The notes under the pieces are model-generated. The model did not search any database. It worked only from the letters and a program-made list of their open reading frames with translations, and was not told where the DNA came from. 64,000 nucleotides of DNA from Campylobacter concisus (GTDB lineage: Bacteria; Campylobacterota; Campylobacteria; Campylobacterales; Campylobacteraceae). Both the position numbers and the translations under genes were made by a program. Shown one piece after another: positions 1 to 8,535 of the stretch. The stretch is from NCBI RefSeq assembly GCF_015679985.1, contig NZ_CP049239.1, positions 434,001 through 498,000 of the forward strand, given 5' to 3'. Position 1 is the first letter of the stretch. Every line of letters starts with the position of its first letter.

Positions 1-109
1 TGCTGCGACGTTAAAGGGCATCAATAAAAAAATTACCGAAAAGCCAACTTATAGTATTACTGATATGGCAAGTCTTGAAGAAGTTGTGAAAATTTTGGAG
101 GAGAGATGA
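1..109 (+). CDS. fabD: Malonyl-CoA:ACP transacylase, C-terminal end (partial)
   Basis: An open frame enters from the left edge and stops at the TGA at 107-109. It encodes about 35 residues ending in TDMASLEEVVKILEER, which looks like the C-terminal helix of FabD, the enzyme that loads malonate onto acyl carrier protein in fatty acid synthesis. The active site lies outside the window. The stop overlaps the ATG of the next gene (ATGA), so the two are probably translationally coupled. The fabD-pfs order is the one I recall from C. jejuni, and that context carries much of the identification because so little protein is visible. Confidence 0.7.
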   Translation, partial: AATLKGINKKITEKPTYSITDMASLEEVVKILEER

Positions 110-789
110 TAGCGATACTTGGAGCTATGCAAGAGGAGATAACGCCGATTCTTGAAATGGTTGGTGAATATAAAACTGTTCAATATGCAAATAATAAATT
201 TTACTTAGCAAACTACAAAGGAAAAGAGCTAGTCATTGCCTATTCAAAGATAGGCAAGGTAAATGCAGCCATAACGGCAACTTTAATGATAGAAAAATTT
301 AAGGCCTCAAAGTTGCTCTTTACCGGCGTAGCTGGCTCGCTTGATGAGAGTTTAAAAATAGGCGATATGCTTTATGCTACTAGCTTAGTGCAACATGATC
401 TTGATATCACGGCTTTTGGCCATCCTTATGGCTATGTGCCAGGCACAAGTATATTTGTCAAAAGCGATGAAGGACTAAATGAACTGGCAAAAAAGATAGC
501 TGATAAAAAAGATATGAGCTTAAGCGCTGGTATTATTGCGACCGGAGATCAGTTTATTTGCGATAATGAAAAGAAAGCTTGGATTAAAAAGATATTTAAT
601 GCGAGTGCTACCGAGATGGAAGGTGCTAGCGTTGCACTAGTTTGCGAAACACTTGGTGTGCCATTTTTTATACTAAGAGCTATCAGCGATGGAGCTGGTG
701 ATGCAGCAGAGTTTGACTTTGATAAATTTTTGCAAGATTCAGCAAATGTTAGTGCAAAATTTATACTTGAAATGGTAGAAAATTTATGA
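106..789 (+). CDS. mtnN: 5'-methylthioadenosine/S-adenosylhomocysteine nucleosidase
   Basis: 227 aa, the normal length for the MTAN (Pfs) family. It hydrolyses the N-glycosidic bond of methylthioadenosine and S-adenosylhomocysteine in the cytoplasm, feeding methyl recycling and autoinducer-2 synthesis. In Campylobacter and Helicobacter the same enzyme also cleaves 6-amino-6-deoxyfutalosine in menaquinone synthesis (known for the family, not shown here). Visible features are the N-terminal IAILGAMQEE, TGVAGS at 73-78, the substrate-binding TEMEGA with Glu172 and the catalytic Asp195 in AISDGAGD. The ATG overlaps the fabD stop, preceded by GGAGAG. The end overlaps the next gene by 4 nt. Confidence 0.95.
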   Translation: MIAILGAMQEEITPILEMVGEYKTVQYANNKFYLANYKGKELVIAYSKIGKVNAAITATLMIEKFKASKLLFTGVAGSLDESLKIGDMLYATSLVQHDLDITAFGHPYGYVPGTSIFVKSDEGLNELAKKIADKKDMSLSAGIIATGDQFICDNEKKAWIKKIFNASATEMEGASVALVCETLGVPFFILRAISDGAGDAAEFDFDKFLQDSANVSAKFILEMVENL

Positions 790-1544
790 TAGAGCTTAGT
801 AAAAGGCTTCTTAGGCAAGTTGGTCAGACAAATGCCAGATACAAGATGATAGAGGGCGGAGATAAGATATTGCTTGGCCTTAGTGGCGGTAAAGATAGCC
901 TCGCACTCGCTCACGTACTAAAGCATATTCAAAACGTCACACCTGAGAAATTTGAGTTTAAAGCAGTAACTCTAAGTTATGGCATGGGTGAGGACTATGC
1001 TTATCTTACGAAGCATTGCAATGAGCACGGAATAGAGCATGAAGTGATAGATAGCTCAATCTTTGAAATTTCAAAAGAGAAAATCCGTAAGAATTCCAGT
1101 TTTTGTAGTTTCTTTTCTCGTATGAGAAGAGGTTATCTTTATACTTACGCTTTAAAGCATGGTTTTAATAAACTCGCGATTGCTCATCATTTAGATGATG
1201 CAGCGGAGAGCTTTTTTATGAACTTTACCTATAATGGTGTACTAAGGACGCTTGCTCCAAAATATACTGCAAAAAATGGCATTACAGTTATTAGACCGTT
1301 TATCTTCGTTCGCGAGAGACAGCTTCGCGAAAATGCTATCAAAAACGAATTGAGAGTCATCGGTGACGAAGCATGCCCTGCAATGAGATTTGACGTGAAG
1401 ATGCCGCATGCTAGATATGAAACCAAACAGCTTTTAGCGACTTTAGAAAAAGAAAATCCAAAACTTTTTACTTCGCTAAAAGCAGCATTTGAAAATATTC
1501 ATACTGATACTTTTTTTGCTCTCAATAGCAGTAGTGAAGAGTAA
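786..1544 (+). CDS. TtcA-family PP-loop tRNA thiolation-type protein
   Basis: 252 aa PP-loop ATPase with SGGKDS at 33-38 and HHLDD at 134-138, most like TtcA, which makes 2-thiocytidine at tRNA position 32 using a [4Fe-4S] cluster. In E. coli TtcA the cluster ligands include a CxxC preceding an SRLRRG-like motif. Here that site reads CSFFSRMRRG (107-116), so the first Cys is kept (107) and the second is Phe110. A further Cys is present at 197 (ACPA). The fold assignment is secure, but sulfur-transfer chemistry is uncertain with a ligand missing. The gene is coupled to mtnN by an ATGA overlap and followed by a hairpin at 1552-1583. Confidence 0.8.
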   Translation: MIELSKRLLRQVGQTNARYKMIEGGDKILLGLSGGKDSLALAHVLKHIQNVTPEKFEFKAVTLSYGMGEDYAYLTKHCNEHGIEHEVIDSSIFEISKEKIRKNSSFCSFFSRMRRGYLYTYALKHGFNKLAIAHHLDDAAESFFMNFTYNGVLRTLAPKYTAKNGITVIRPFIFVRERQLRENAIKNELRVIGDEACPAMRFDVKMPHARYETKQLLATLEKENPKLFTSLKAAFENIHTDTFFALNSSSEE

Positions 1545-1551
1545 AATTTTA

Positions 1552-1583
1552 CTTGCTTTTTGGGACTAATCCCAAGAAGCAAG
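1552..1583 (+). terminator. Long hairpin after the TtcA-like gene, probable terminator
   Basis: A 14-bp stem with one G-U pair (1552-1565 with 1570-1583) closes a CTAA loop 7 nt after the stop codon. There is no clean T-run on the plus side, only an AT-rich stretch, so termination is inferred from position and stability. It also faces the recO gene on the other strand, about 190 nt away. Confidence 0.5.
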
Positions 1584-1776
1584 CTATAAATATTTCTATT
1601 TTAATTAGCTCGTATCAAAATAAATAAAAAATGTATGAATTGATAAAATTTTTGCACTTGTGCATAAATCAAAACTGTCATATACAACAAATACAAAAGC
1701 ATTTAGTGCAAAAAGCTACTGGCTAGAATTTTTATAACTTAGAAAATTGAGGCTTAAAAAATCATCATAATAGAGT

Positions 1777-2391
1777 TTAAAGTCCGTCAAGTAAAATTTT
1801 ATAAAGACGGTTTATCTCATCGTCATTTAGCTCGATCGTACTTTTTGTATCAAACAAATTTTTGATCTTGCTAGTGTCAAATTCGCTCCTATCAAGGCAG
1901 TGCTTGTGAGAGGGTAAAAAACCACGAGTTAAGCAAAGCTCGCTCTCTATCTCCTCGTCGCAGATGAAGCACTCAAGCTCGCTGTGAAGCCTACCTTCAT
2001 ACTCTAAAATTTTAACGTAGCTTTCGATGATAAGGCGTTTTGGATTTTGTAGCTGCATCTGTTTGGCGCAGCGATCAAGCTCATTAAAATAAATTTCATC
2101 GAGCTGCTCGACCTCTTTTAGATGATCATAAAGTAGGCGCATGAACTGCTGCCAAATGATGAGCTTATCGCGCTCTAGTAGCCATTTAAAGCCAAGGTGA
2201 AGTATGCTTCTAAGCTTTGGTAGAAATTTCGCCTCTTGCTCTAGCTCAAAGTCAATCTTATAGCCAGTCATGATATTTGAGTGGCGTGCGCCAAAAAATC
2301 TATACGACTTTACGAGCAAATTTGGTGTTAGCACAAAGACTAAAAGGTCCTCGTCTCTGACCTTTTGCACACGCAGGATGTAGCCTTGCAT
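1777..2391 (-). CDS. recO: DNA recombination/repair protein RecO
   Basis: 204 aa, shorter than the roughly 240 aa of E. coli RecO but usual for Campylobacterota as I recall. RecO helps load RecA onto SSB-coated gaps. The N-terminus (MQGYILRVQKVRDEDLLVFV) resembles the OB-fold of the family, which typically begins with G-x-I-L and a D-x-D/L-V-x-V strand. A zinc-type cluster follows near 143-168 (CFIC, then CLTRGFLPSHKHC). The start directly abuts the stop of the upstream dihydrouridine synthase gene, implying one operon. Confidence 0.85.
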   Translation of the reverse strand: MQGYILRVQKVRDEDLLVFVLTPNLLVKSYRFFGARHSNIMTGYKIDFELEQEAKFLPKLRSILHLGFKWLLERDKLIIWQQFMRLLYDHLKEVEQLDEIYFNELDRCAKQMQLQNPKRLIIESYVKILEYEGRLHSELECFICDEEIESELCLTRGFLPSHKHCLDRSEFDTSKIKNLFDTKSTIELNDDEINRLYKILLDGL

Positions 2392-3315
2392 CTAGGCAAA
2401 AAACTCCCTTATGCGCTCTCTCATCGCTGTCACGTCTTTGATGAAATTTATATCGTTTCTAAAGGTTGTTGCACCGTCGATGCCCTTGCTGTACTGATGC
2501 AAATGCTTTCTAAATATGCAAAGTCCGTGCTCGCCGTAGTGCTCGATCATAGCGTCGAAGTGAGCCAGTATGATCTCTTGTTTTAGCGTCTTATCCACGC
2601 TATTTCTAGTCTTTATCTCGTGAAATATCCAAGGGTTGCCGATGCTTGCTCTGCCGATCATTAGGGCGTCACACTTTGTAAGGTTTAAAATTTCATCTGC
2701 ATTTTGTGCATTTATATCGCCATTTGCAACGACTGGAATTTTTACACTCGCCTTTACTCTAGCGATCGCTTCGTAATCAACCTTTGCGCTGTATCCCCCA
2801 GCTCTGGTTCGACCATGTACCGCGATGTAGTTTGCGCCGGCTTCTTCGCATGCTTTTGCTATCTTTTCTTCATTTTTGTCGTTAAAACCAAGTCTAAATT
2901 TAACGCTTAGGCTCTCTTTGTTTGAGACACTTTTTATGGCTGAGATTATATTTTGAAGTTTGTCAAGATCATTTAACAAAGCCGATCCCGCACCTTGTCT
3001 AACGACCTTTGGCACAGGGCAGCCGCAGTTTAGATCGAGCCCATAAATCCCATCAAATTTATTGATTATCTTTACGGCTTTTTTTATATTTTCTATGTCA
3101 CTGCCAGCTATCTGGACGACGTATGGCTCTTCGTTTGAGGATTTTTTAAGCATTTCAAGAGTTTTGTCACTACTCTCATAGACCAAGGCATTTGCGCTGA
3201 TCATCTCGCTAACAGTGACATCACAGCCAAATTTCTTAACTACGCTTCTTAGTGGCAAGTCAGAAAAGCCAGCAAGAGGTGCTAAGAAAAGTGGCTTTTT
3301 GCTAAAGTCTATCAT
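2392..3315 (-). CDS. dus: tRNA-dihydrouridine synthase
   Basis: 307 aa FMN-dependent TIM-barrel enzyme that reduces uridine to dihydrouridine in tRNA D-loops. It has the N-terminal FLAPLAGFSD, the flavin-site motif NCGCP at 96-100 with the catalytic-type Cys99, and the later FMN-binding elements HGRTRAGGYS and VVANGDI. MIGRASIGNPWIF matches the DusB-type C-terminal barrel. The gene overlaps the upstream membrane-protein gene by 4 nt and abuts recO. Assignment to DusA, DusB or DusC is by resemblance only, closest to DusB. Confidence 0.9.
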   Translation of the reverse strand: MIDFSKKPLFLAPLAGFSDLPLRSVVKKFGCDVTVSEMISANALVYESSDKTLEMLKKSSNEEPYVVQIAGSDIENIKKAVKIINKFDGIYGLDLNCGCPVPKVVRQGAGSALLNDLDKLQNIISAIKSVSNKESLSVKFRLGFNDKNEEKIAKACEEAGANYIAVHGRTRAGGYSAKVDYEAIARVKASVKIPVVANGDINAQNADEILNLTKCDALMIGRASIGNPWIFHEIKTRNSVDKTLKQEIILAHFDAMIEHYGEHGLCIFRKHLHQYSKGIDGATTFRNDINFIKDVTAMRERIREFFA

Positions 3316-4310
3316 TTAAAAAATAACGAGCTAGGCACCATTTTGCCGTTATCTCGTAAAAACAGCAAGACCTTTATCTCTTTAAACTCATCTGGGTCGC
3401 TACCTTCGATAGCCTCTCTTACTTTATCAAGCATCTGAAGCTCAAATAGCGCATATACGTAAGCCTCATCAGCATCAGCATGGATGCTTTTTAGCTTCTC
3501 AAAGATGCCGATAAATGCGTCTGGTTTTAGCTTATTTTTAAGCATTATGGCTGCTTTGTCGTATTGAGTTTTTGTCACTTTTACGTTGTTTAAAAGATCA
3601 AAAATTTCATCACTGCTTAGATCGATCTCGTCATTTACAAATCGGGTAATAATAAGCATTATATCTTCACTTGCTAGCTCAAAATTTAATCTTTTGATTT
3701 CGCTAAAAGAAGCTACTTTTATGAGTTTATCAAATGCAGCTTTTTTAAGGCTCTCGTTTTGATCTTGATTTTTAAGTATGTCAAGATAATAAGTAGGTAG
3801 TTGCTCGATTTTATTTAGCTCATTTAGGATATTCAACTTGCTATCTTTTGCTAGTCTAAATTTCTTTAGATCGACGATCTCTTTATTTTTTATACTTTTT
3901 ATAGTTTGTAAGATATTGTTTATCTCGGCATCATCTACACCGACATCTTTAAGCTCGCCTACTGGTGAGATAGAACGAGTAAGCTGTGAGGCGATCTTGT
4001 AAGTGTCGGTTTTAAAGTCTTTATTGCTCTCAAAGCCAAGAAGCGTCTCTTTGGCTAAATCTTTATAAAGCTGGCTATCTTTTTTGATCCATTTTTTATA
4101 TCTATAAAAAGCATATCCATGATAAGCGATATGAAGTAGGGCAAGAAGTGCTAAAACAGCTACTGGAAGAGCGACCCAAATAGCAATTGGCAAAGTTATA
4201 GTTTGGCCTAAAAGCTCAAATGTGTAATCAGAACTATTAAGAGAATAAATAAGCCCTGCAACAACTACTATGTAGATTATGCAATAGACGAGAAATTTTC
4301 TAGTTTTCAT
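3312..4310 (-). CDS. Membrane-anchored protein of unknown function
   Basis: 332 aa. Two hydrophobic segments near residues 8-24 and 40-66 anchor the N-terminus, and the remaining 260 residues are charged and helical with repeated leucines, suggesting a cytoplasmic helical-repeat domain. I recognise no catalytic motif. It lies between dksA and dus in the same minus-strand operon, in the place where C. jejuni also has a conserved hypothetical gene (recalled). An SD (AGGAGA in mRNA sense) lies just upstream of the ATG. Function unknown. Confidence 0.75.
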   Translation of the reverse strand: MKTRKFLVYCIIYIVVVAGLIYSLNSSDYTFELLGQTITLPIAIWVALPVAVLALLALLHIAYHGYAFYRYKKWIKKDSQLYKDLAKETLLGFESNKDFKTDTYKIASQLTRSISPVGELKDVGVDDAEINNILQTIKSIKNKEIVDLKKFRLAKDSKLNILNELNKIEQLPTYYLDILKNQDQNESLKKAAFDKLIKVASFSEIKRLNFELASEDIMLIITRFVNDEIDLSSDEIFDLLNNVKVTKTQYDKAAIMLKNKLKPDAFIGIFEKLKSIHADADEAYVYALFELQMLDKVREAIEGSDPDEFKEIKVLLFLRDNGKMVPSSLFFK

Positions 4311-4319
4311 ATTTTCTCC

Positions 4320-4676
4320 TTAGTTTTTTGCTGTTTTTTCGATTATTTCACGGCAAGTTATGCAGTATTTTGCATGCGGTTTTACTTTAAGTCGCGGTAT
4401 ACTGATCTCCTCTTCGCACATATCACAAATTCCATAAGTTTTATTTGCTATCTTCTCTAGTGCTTCATCTATCTCTGATAGCTCCGCTCTTTGTTGCGTC
4501 GAGATCGAATGCTCTATTAGCTGGTCTGTATTTACTGAGGCTATATCAAACTCATCGCTTACACCACTATCTCTTAAGCCATTTACTTCAACAGATGAAT
4601 CATAGATATTTTTTTTGATCTGTAATTTTCTTTCTTCGAGTAATTTTTTAAAAAAATTTAGCTCAGTTTGTGTCAT
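4320..4676 (-). CDS. dksA: DksA/TraR-family RNA polymerase-binding regulator
   Basis: 118 aa, at the short end of the family. The N-terminal half is a coiled coil carrying DEFDIAS, matching the DxxDxA signature at the coil tip that enters the RNA polymerase secondary channel. The C-terminal half has a C4 zinc finger: CDMC, then CITC 17 residues later. DksA tunes rRNA and amino-acid promoters with ppGpp. The gene sits 10 nt after rlmH in the same operon. Confidence 0.9.
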   Translation of the reverse strand: MTQTELNFFKKLLEERKLQIKKNIYDSSVEVNGLRDSGVSDEFDIASVNTDQLIEHSISTQQRAELSEIDEALEKIANKTYGICDMCEEEISIPRLKVKPHAKYCITCREIIEKTAKN

Positions 4677-4686
4677 TTATATTCCT

Positions 4687-5142
4687 TTATTTGTGGTATG
4701 GGTGGTTTGCATTTATGCAAAGTGCTCTAAAAATTTGCTCAAAAAGTACAAGCTTGGCAACCTTATGCGCCATCGTCATCTTACTCAAGCTTATGATTTT
4801 TTGCGCTTTATTCTTTAAATTTTGGCTAAGGCCGTAAGCTCCACCTATGAAAAAGTTAATTTGTGAATTTGAGTTTAAAATTTGTGCGAATTCTTGGCTG
4901 TCAAGTTGCAAGCCATTTTCATCAAGCATCACACAAAAGCCCTTTAAATTTGGCTCGTAAATTTCATCATAAGCTCTTAATGCTTCGCTTTTTCCGGTAC
5001 TTTGAGCTTTTGCTATTTTTTCATTGAAAAAGATTTTATCGTTTACCTTGGCAAATTTTGCACTCATTTTTATATATTCTTGTATCTCGTTTTCAAAGTT
5101 GTCACGTGATGATTTTTGAATGCTAAAAACTGAAATTTCCAA
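4687..5142 (-). CDS. rlmH: 23S rRNA (pseudouridine1915-N3)-methyltransferase RlmH
   Basis: 151 aa SPOUT methyltransferase, near the usual 155 aa. It methylates pseudouridine 1915 in helix 69 of 23S rRNA on assembled ribosomes. The knot region is visible as [10 protein letters not shown] followed by [23 protein letters not shown], ending in NANHPYHK, the typical Y-H-K tail. It starts 2 nt after the accD stop and is followed by dksA, forming the accD-rlmH-dksA order seen in Campylobacter. Confidence 0.93.
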   Translation of the reverse strand: MEISVFSIQKSSRDNFENEIQEYIKMSAKFAKVNDKIFFNEKIAKAQSTGKSEALRAYDEIYEPNLKGFCVMLDENGLQLDSQEFAQILNSNSQINFFIGGAYGLSQNLKNKAQKIISLSKMTMAHKVAKLVLFEQIFRALCINANHPYHK

Positions 5143-5144
5143 AT

Positions 5145-6059
5145 TTAGCCTTTGGTTTTTAGCTTTAGTTCAAAGTTATTTCCGCTCTCATCTTGGTAAT
5201 CTTTTTGATGTATTGTCTTGTTATTTGTGAGAAATTTAACCATATCGCTTATATATTTTTTATGTTCGCTTCTTGGCACAATAGCATCGATTAAGCCATG
5301 CTCTAACAAAAACTCAGCTCTTTGAAATCCCTCTGGTAAATCAGCACCAATGGTTTGTTTGATGACTCTTTGACCAGCAAAGCCTATCAATGCGCCAGGT
5401 TCGGCGATTATTAGATCTCCAAGCCAAGCAAAAGAGGCACTAACGCCACCCATTGTCGGATCAGTAAGTATCGAGATGTAAGGTAGTTTTGCTTCATCAA
5501 GTAGTTTTAAAGCCGCTGAAGTCTTTGACATCTGCATCAAAGAAAATGTACTCTCTTGCATTCTAGCGCCACCTGAAGCACTCACTATGACTAAAGCTTG
5601 GCGTTTTTCTATTGCTCGTTTTATCGCTCTTACGATCTTTTCTCCCTCAACTGAAGCTAGTGAACCACCCATGAAGCCAAAGTCAAAAACAACTAGCTGG
5701 ATCTCTTGTCCATCGCATTTACCTTCGCCACATATCACGGAGCTTGTGCGTCCTGTTTTTTCTTTATTCTCTGTAATTCTTTTTTTGTATGATTTTTTAT
5801 CAACAAAATTTAATGGGTCTACCGGTTTTAAATTTGCGTCAAATTCTACAAAGCTATCTTCATCACAGATCAAATTTATGCGATCGGTAGCTTTTAATCT
5901 CATGTGATAGCCGCATTTTGGGCATACATTAAAACAAGCTTCAACTTCTTTGTAGTACATCAGTGAGTGACAATTATCGCATTTCACCCAGTGTGTAGGT
6001 GCTTCTTCTGGACGAGGTTGAGCTTTTCTTATCTTTGAAAAAATGTCTGAGAAATTCAT
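5145..6059 (-). CDS. accD: Acetyl-CoA carboxylase carboxyltransferase subunit beta
   Basis: 304 aa. AccD with AccA forms the carboxyltransferase that makes malonyl-CoA. A zinc ribbon (Cys27, 30, 46, 49) precedes the crotonase-like domain with [18 protein letters not shown] and GFAGQRV. I start at the ATG at 6059, giving MNFSDIF, which matches other AccD N-termini. A GTG four codons upstream (6071) is possible, but no Shine-Dalgarno site separates the two clearly. The gene is followed closely by rlmH. A hairpin lies upstream, between it and bamA. Confidence 0.93.
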   Translation of the reverse strand: MNFSDIFSKIRKAQPRPEEAPTHWVKCDNCHSLMYYKEVEACFNVCPKCGYHMRLKATDRINLICDEDSFVEFDANLKPVDPLNFVDKKSYKKRITENKEKTGRTSSVICGEGKCDGQEIQLVVFDFGFMGGSLASVEGEKIVRAIKRAIEKRQALVIVSASGGARMQESTFSLMQMSKTSAALKLLDEAKLPYISILTDPTMGGVSASFAWLGDLIIAEPGALIGFAGQRVIKQTIGADLPEGFQRAEFLLEHGLIDAIVPRSEHKKYISDMVKFLTNNKTIHQKDYQDESGNNFELKLKTKG

Positions 6060-6152
6060 ATTTTTACCCACTTATATTAAAAATTGTGGGATTATATCTA
6101 ATGTTTGCCTTGCTTTTTCTTATATGACTTAAAGTTTGTTTATTTGTAGAGG

Positions 6153-6180
6153 TTTAAAGGGGCAAGTTGGCCCCTTTAAA
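6153..6180 (-). terminator. Hairpin between bamA and accD
   Basis: An 11-bp perfect stem (6153-6163 with 6170-6180) with a 6-nt loop lies 10 nt after the bamA stop. The stem contains GGGGC/GCCCC flanked by TTTAAA. It is placed to end the bamA transcript before accD. The T-run is only partial, so strength is uncertain. Confidence 0.55.
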
Positions 6181-6190
6181 AAATATCTTG

Positions 6191-8446
6191 TTAGAAGCGT
6201 CTTCCGATAGTAAATTCAAATGTATTTGTATCATCGCCCTCTTTAGGTTTAAGAGCTTTTGCAAAGATTAGTTGAAGTGGTCCAATAGGAGTTATCCACT
6301 CGATACCAGTTCCAACTGAAGATCTTTTTATCTCATTTAGGATATTCTCACCGATCATACCGTAGTCATAAAATACAACACCACGCATTTTGACACGATC
6401 TATTATAGGGAAGCTTATTTCAGCTGAATTATTAAATGAAGTTTCGCCACCGTATTCGTAGTAGTCGCCATTATATTTTACCTTTGGAGATACAGTTCTG
6501 CTCTCGTAACCACGTAAGCTTCTTATGCCACCAAGGTAAAGTCTTTCGTTGATCGGAGTATAACCTCTTTCCCAAATTTTACCAAAGCTTGCTTTATATC
6601 TTAAGATAAGATCGTAGTCGATGTACTCTATAAGACCTAGATAGTAGTTGAAATTTGTGCGATTTTTGATAAAGTCTATATCGCCACCAAGCCCAGCTAT
6701 CTCAAATGATGTGCTAGCTATAATGCCACGTCTTGGCAAGTAATAATCATCAGTGCTGTTATATGTTAAAGCCGGAGTTATAGCGCTTTTTATGGCTTTA
6801 CCTTCTCTATAAATTTCTTTTTTGGTTTTTGTGTTGATATCTCTTAGTTCATCATCTTTTAAGGTAATTTTGCTTTGCTCAATGTTGTAAGTAAGTGATG
6901 CACTTAAATTTCTAGTTAGTTTTCTACCTAGTGTTGTGCTAAATCCATAGCTTCTCTCTTTATATGTTCTCCAGTCATAGTCATTTGCGTAAAGAGTTCC
7001 ACCAAGGCTATACTCTGAGTCAAAAATTCTTGGGTTTGTAAGACTTATCTGACCTGAAAGCTCTCTGTCACTTTTATCTACGCTTATTTGCCCTTGAAGA
7101 CCAGAGCCAAAGATATTCGTGTCAGAAAGTGCAGCGTTTAGTAGTAGTCCGTCGCTGCTACCGTATCCGATACCGCCACTTATTGAGCCAGTTGAAGCCT
7201 CTTTTACTTTTACTTTTAGATCAACTGTATTTTTATCAACCGGATCTTCTTCTATCTCAACGTCATCAAAGTAGCTTGTTCTTTTTAGTGCATCTTTTGA
7301 GTCTTGAAGGTCAGTCCTGCTATATAAATTTCCTTCAGTTAGATAAAGTTCACGTCTTACAACGCGGTCAACAGTTCTATCATTTCCTGAAATTTGAACA
7401 TTTCTTATATATACTTTTTCGCCAGGATCTACTTCATAATCAATATCGACAGTTTTATTTTCATCAAATTTATCAGTCTTTGGATAGACTTTTACAAATG
7501 CATAACCTTTATCAGCAACCATATCATCAAGCTTTTTCATATCTTGGCGAAGTCTTGCTGAGTTCATCGTATCGCCAGCCTCAAGCCTAAAGTCATCTAT
7601 AATCTTTTTAGTGTCAAGCTCTAGCTCTTCAGGTGCCGTAATGCTTACATTTGAAACCTTATAAGGCTCACCTTCATGAACATAATAAGTAAGATCAGCT
7701 GTGTAATTATCAAACGATGAATTTAAATAAGGTGACGAAATAGTCGCGTCTAAATAACCTTTTTGGAAATATTTGTCTTGTATTCTTGCTGGATCATTTT
7801 CAAGCTCAAAAAGTTTAACTTTACCGTCATTTCTGCCCCAAAGCCAGCCCATAAATTCTCTACTTTTGTTTGCAACTACCGGCTCTATATCGTCATAATC
7901 AAACTCTTTTGCACCGACTAAATTTACATTTTTGATTATCATATTTTCGCCGCGGTTTATGTTGAGTGTTATAAAAAGTGAGCTGTCATTGTCTGTGACT
8001 GGTTGTTTTTCTACGTCTACAACGGTATCGAAATAGCCCTTTGACTCATAATATTGGCGAATTCTCTCTTTTGTTTTTTCGATAGTTAGCTCATCGTACA
8101 TATTGCCAGGTTTGATGTTAATTAGCGACTCTATGGCAGTTTTATCATTTGTTACAACACCTTTTAGATCGACCCTAGCAATACTTGGCTTCTCTTTTAC
8201 AGCTACTAAAAGATTGCCATTGCCTGTATCTTCTATGTAGATATCGTCGAAATAGTTTTGTTTGTATAAATTTGTGATCGCCTTATCGCTAAGCTTTGGG
8301 GTCAGATCCTGACCGACTTTTAAGCCCATTATTTGGCTTGCTACTTCAGGCGAAAGGTGAATTAGTCCTTTAAAATTTATTGACTGGATTGTTTGTGCGC
8401 TTAGGCCACTGAAAGCTAATGCTAATAAAAATAATTTCTTTCTCAT
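6191..8446 (-). CDS. bamA: Outer membrane protein assembly factor BamA
   Basis: 751 aa. The product begins with a signal peptide (about 1-17, ending LSAQ), followed by five POTRA domains to about residue 420 and a 16-strand beta-barrel ending in Phe (FEFTIGRRF), the usual C-terminal signal. LGGIRSLRGYESR includes the conserved RGY-type motif of lid loop 6 in Omp85 proteins. BamA folds and inserts outer membrane proteins. It is transcribed divergently from tyrA across 89 nt. In C. jejuni a suhB-type gene lies between bamA and accD (recalled); here only a hairpin does. Confidence 0.95.
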   Translation of the reverse strand: MRKKLFLLALAFSGLSAQTIQSINFKGLIHLSPEVASQIMGLKVGQDLTPKLSDKAITNLYKQNYFDDIYIEDTGNGNLLVAVKEKPSIARVDLKGVVTNDKTAIESLINIKPGNMYDELTIEKTKERIRQYYESKGYFDTVVDVEKQPVTDNDSSLFITLNINRGENMIIKNVNLVGAKEFDYDDIEPVVANKSREFMGWLWGRNDGKVKLFELENDPARIQDKYFQKGYLDATISSPYLNSSFDNYTADLTYYVHEGEPYKVSNVSITAPEELELDTKKIIDDFRLEAGDTMNSARLRQDMKKLDDMVADKGYAFVKVYPKTDKFDENKTVDIDYEVDPGEKVYIRNVQISGNDRTVDRVVRRELYLTEGNLYSRTDLQDSKDALKRTSYFDDVEIEEDPVDKNTVDLKVKVKEASTGSISGGIGYGSSDGLLLNAALSDTNIFGSGLQGQISVDKSDRELSGQISLTNPRIFDSEYSLGGTLYANDYDWRTYKERSYGFSTTLGRKLTRNLSASLTYNIEQSKITLKDDELRDINTKTKKEIYREGKAIKSAITPALTYNSTDDYYLPRRGIIASTSFEIAGLGGDIDFIKNRTNFNYYLGLIEYIDYDLILRYKASFGKIWERGYTPINERLYLGGIRSLRGYESRTVSPKVKYNGDYYEYGGETSFNNSAEISFPIIDRVKMRGVVFYDYGMIGENILNEIKRSSVGTGIEWITPIGPLQLIFAKALKPKEGDDTNTFEFTIGRRF

Positions 8447-8478
8447 TAAATTTAACCTAGAGTTTTAGTATAAGTGCG

Positions 8479-8484
8479 TATAAT
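8479..8484 (+). promoter_or_regulatory. Candidate -10 box for tyrA
   Basis: TATAAT in the 89-nt bamA/tyrA intergenic region, about 50 nt before the tyrA ATG, in AT-rich sequence with no clear -35, as is usual for Campylobacter sigma-70 promoters. A second TATAAT at 8516-8521 is too close to the ATG to leave room for the GAAGG ribosome site at 8525. Confidence 0.3.
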
Positions 8485-8535
8485 ATCATATTTTATTTTT
8501 AATAAATTTAAATTTTATAATTTTGAAGGTTTTTT

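Noticed and set aside
7129-7590. A 153-aa plus-strand frame inside bamA, rich in Leu and Gln.
   Set aside because: It is antisense to a clear gene, with biased composition from the reverse reading and no start signals.
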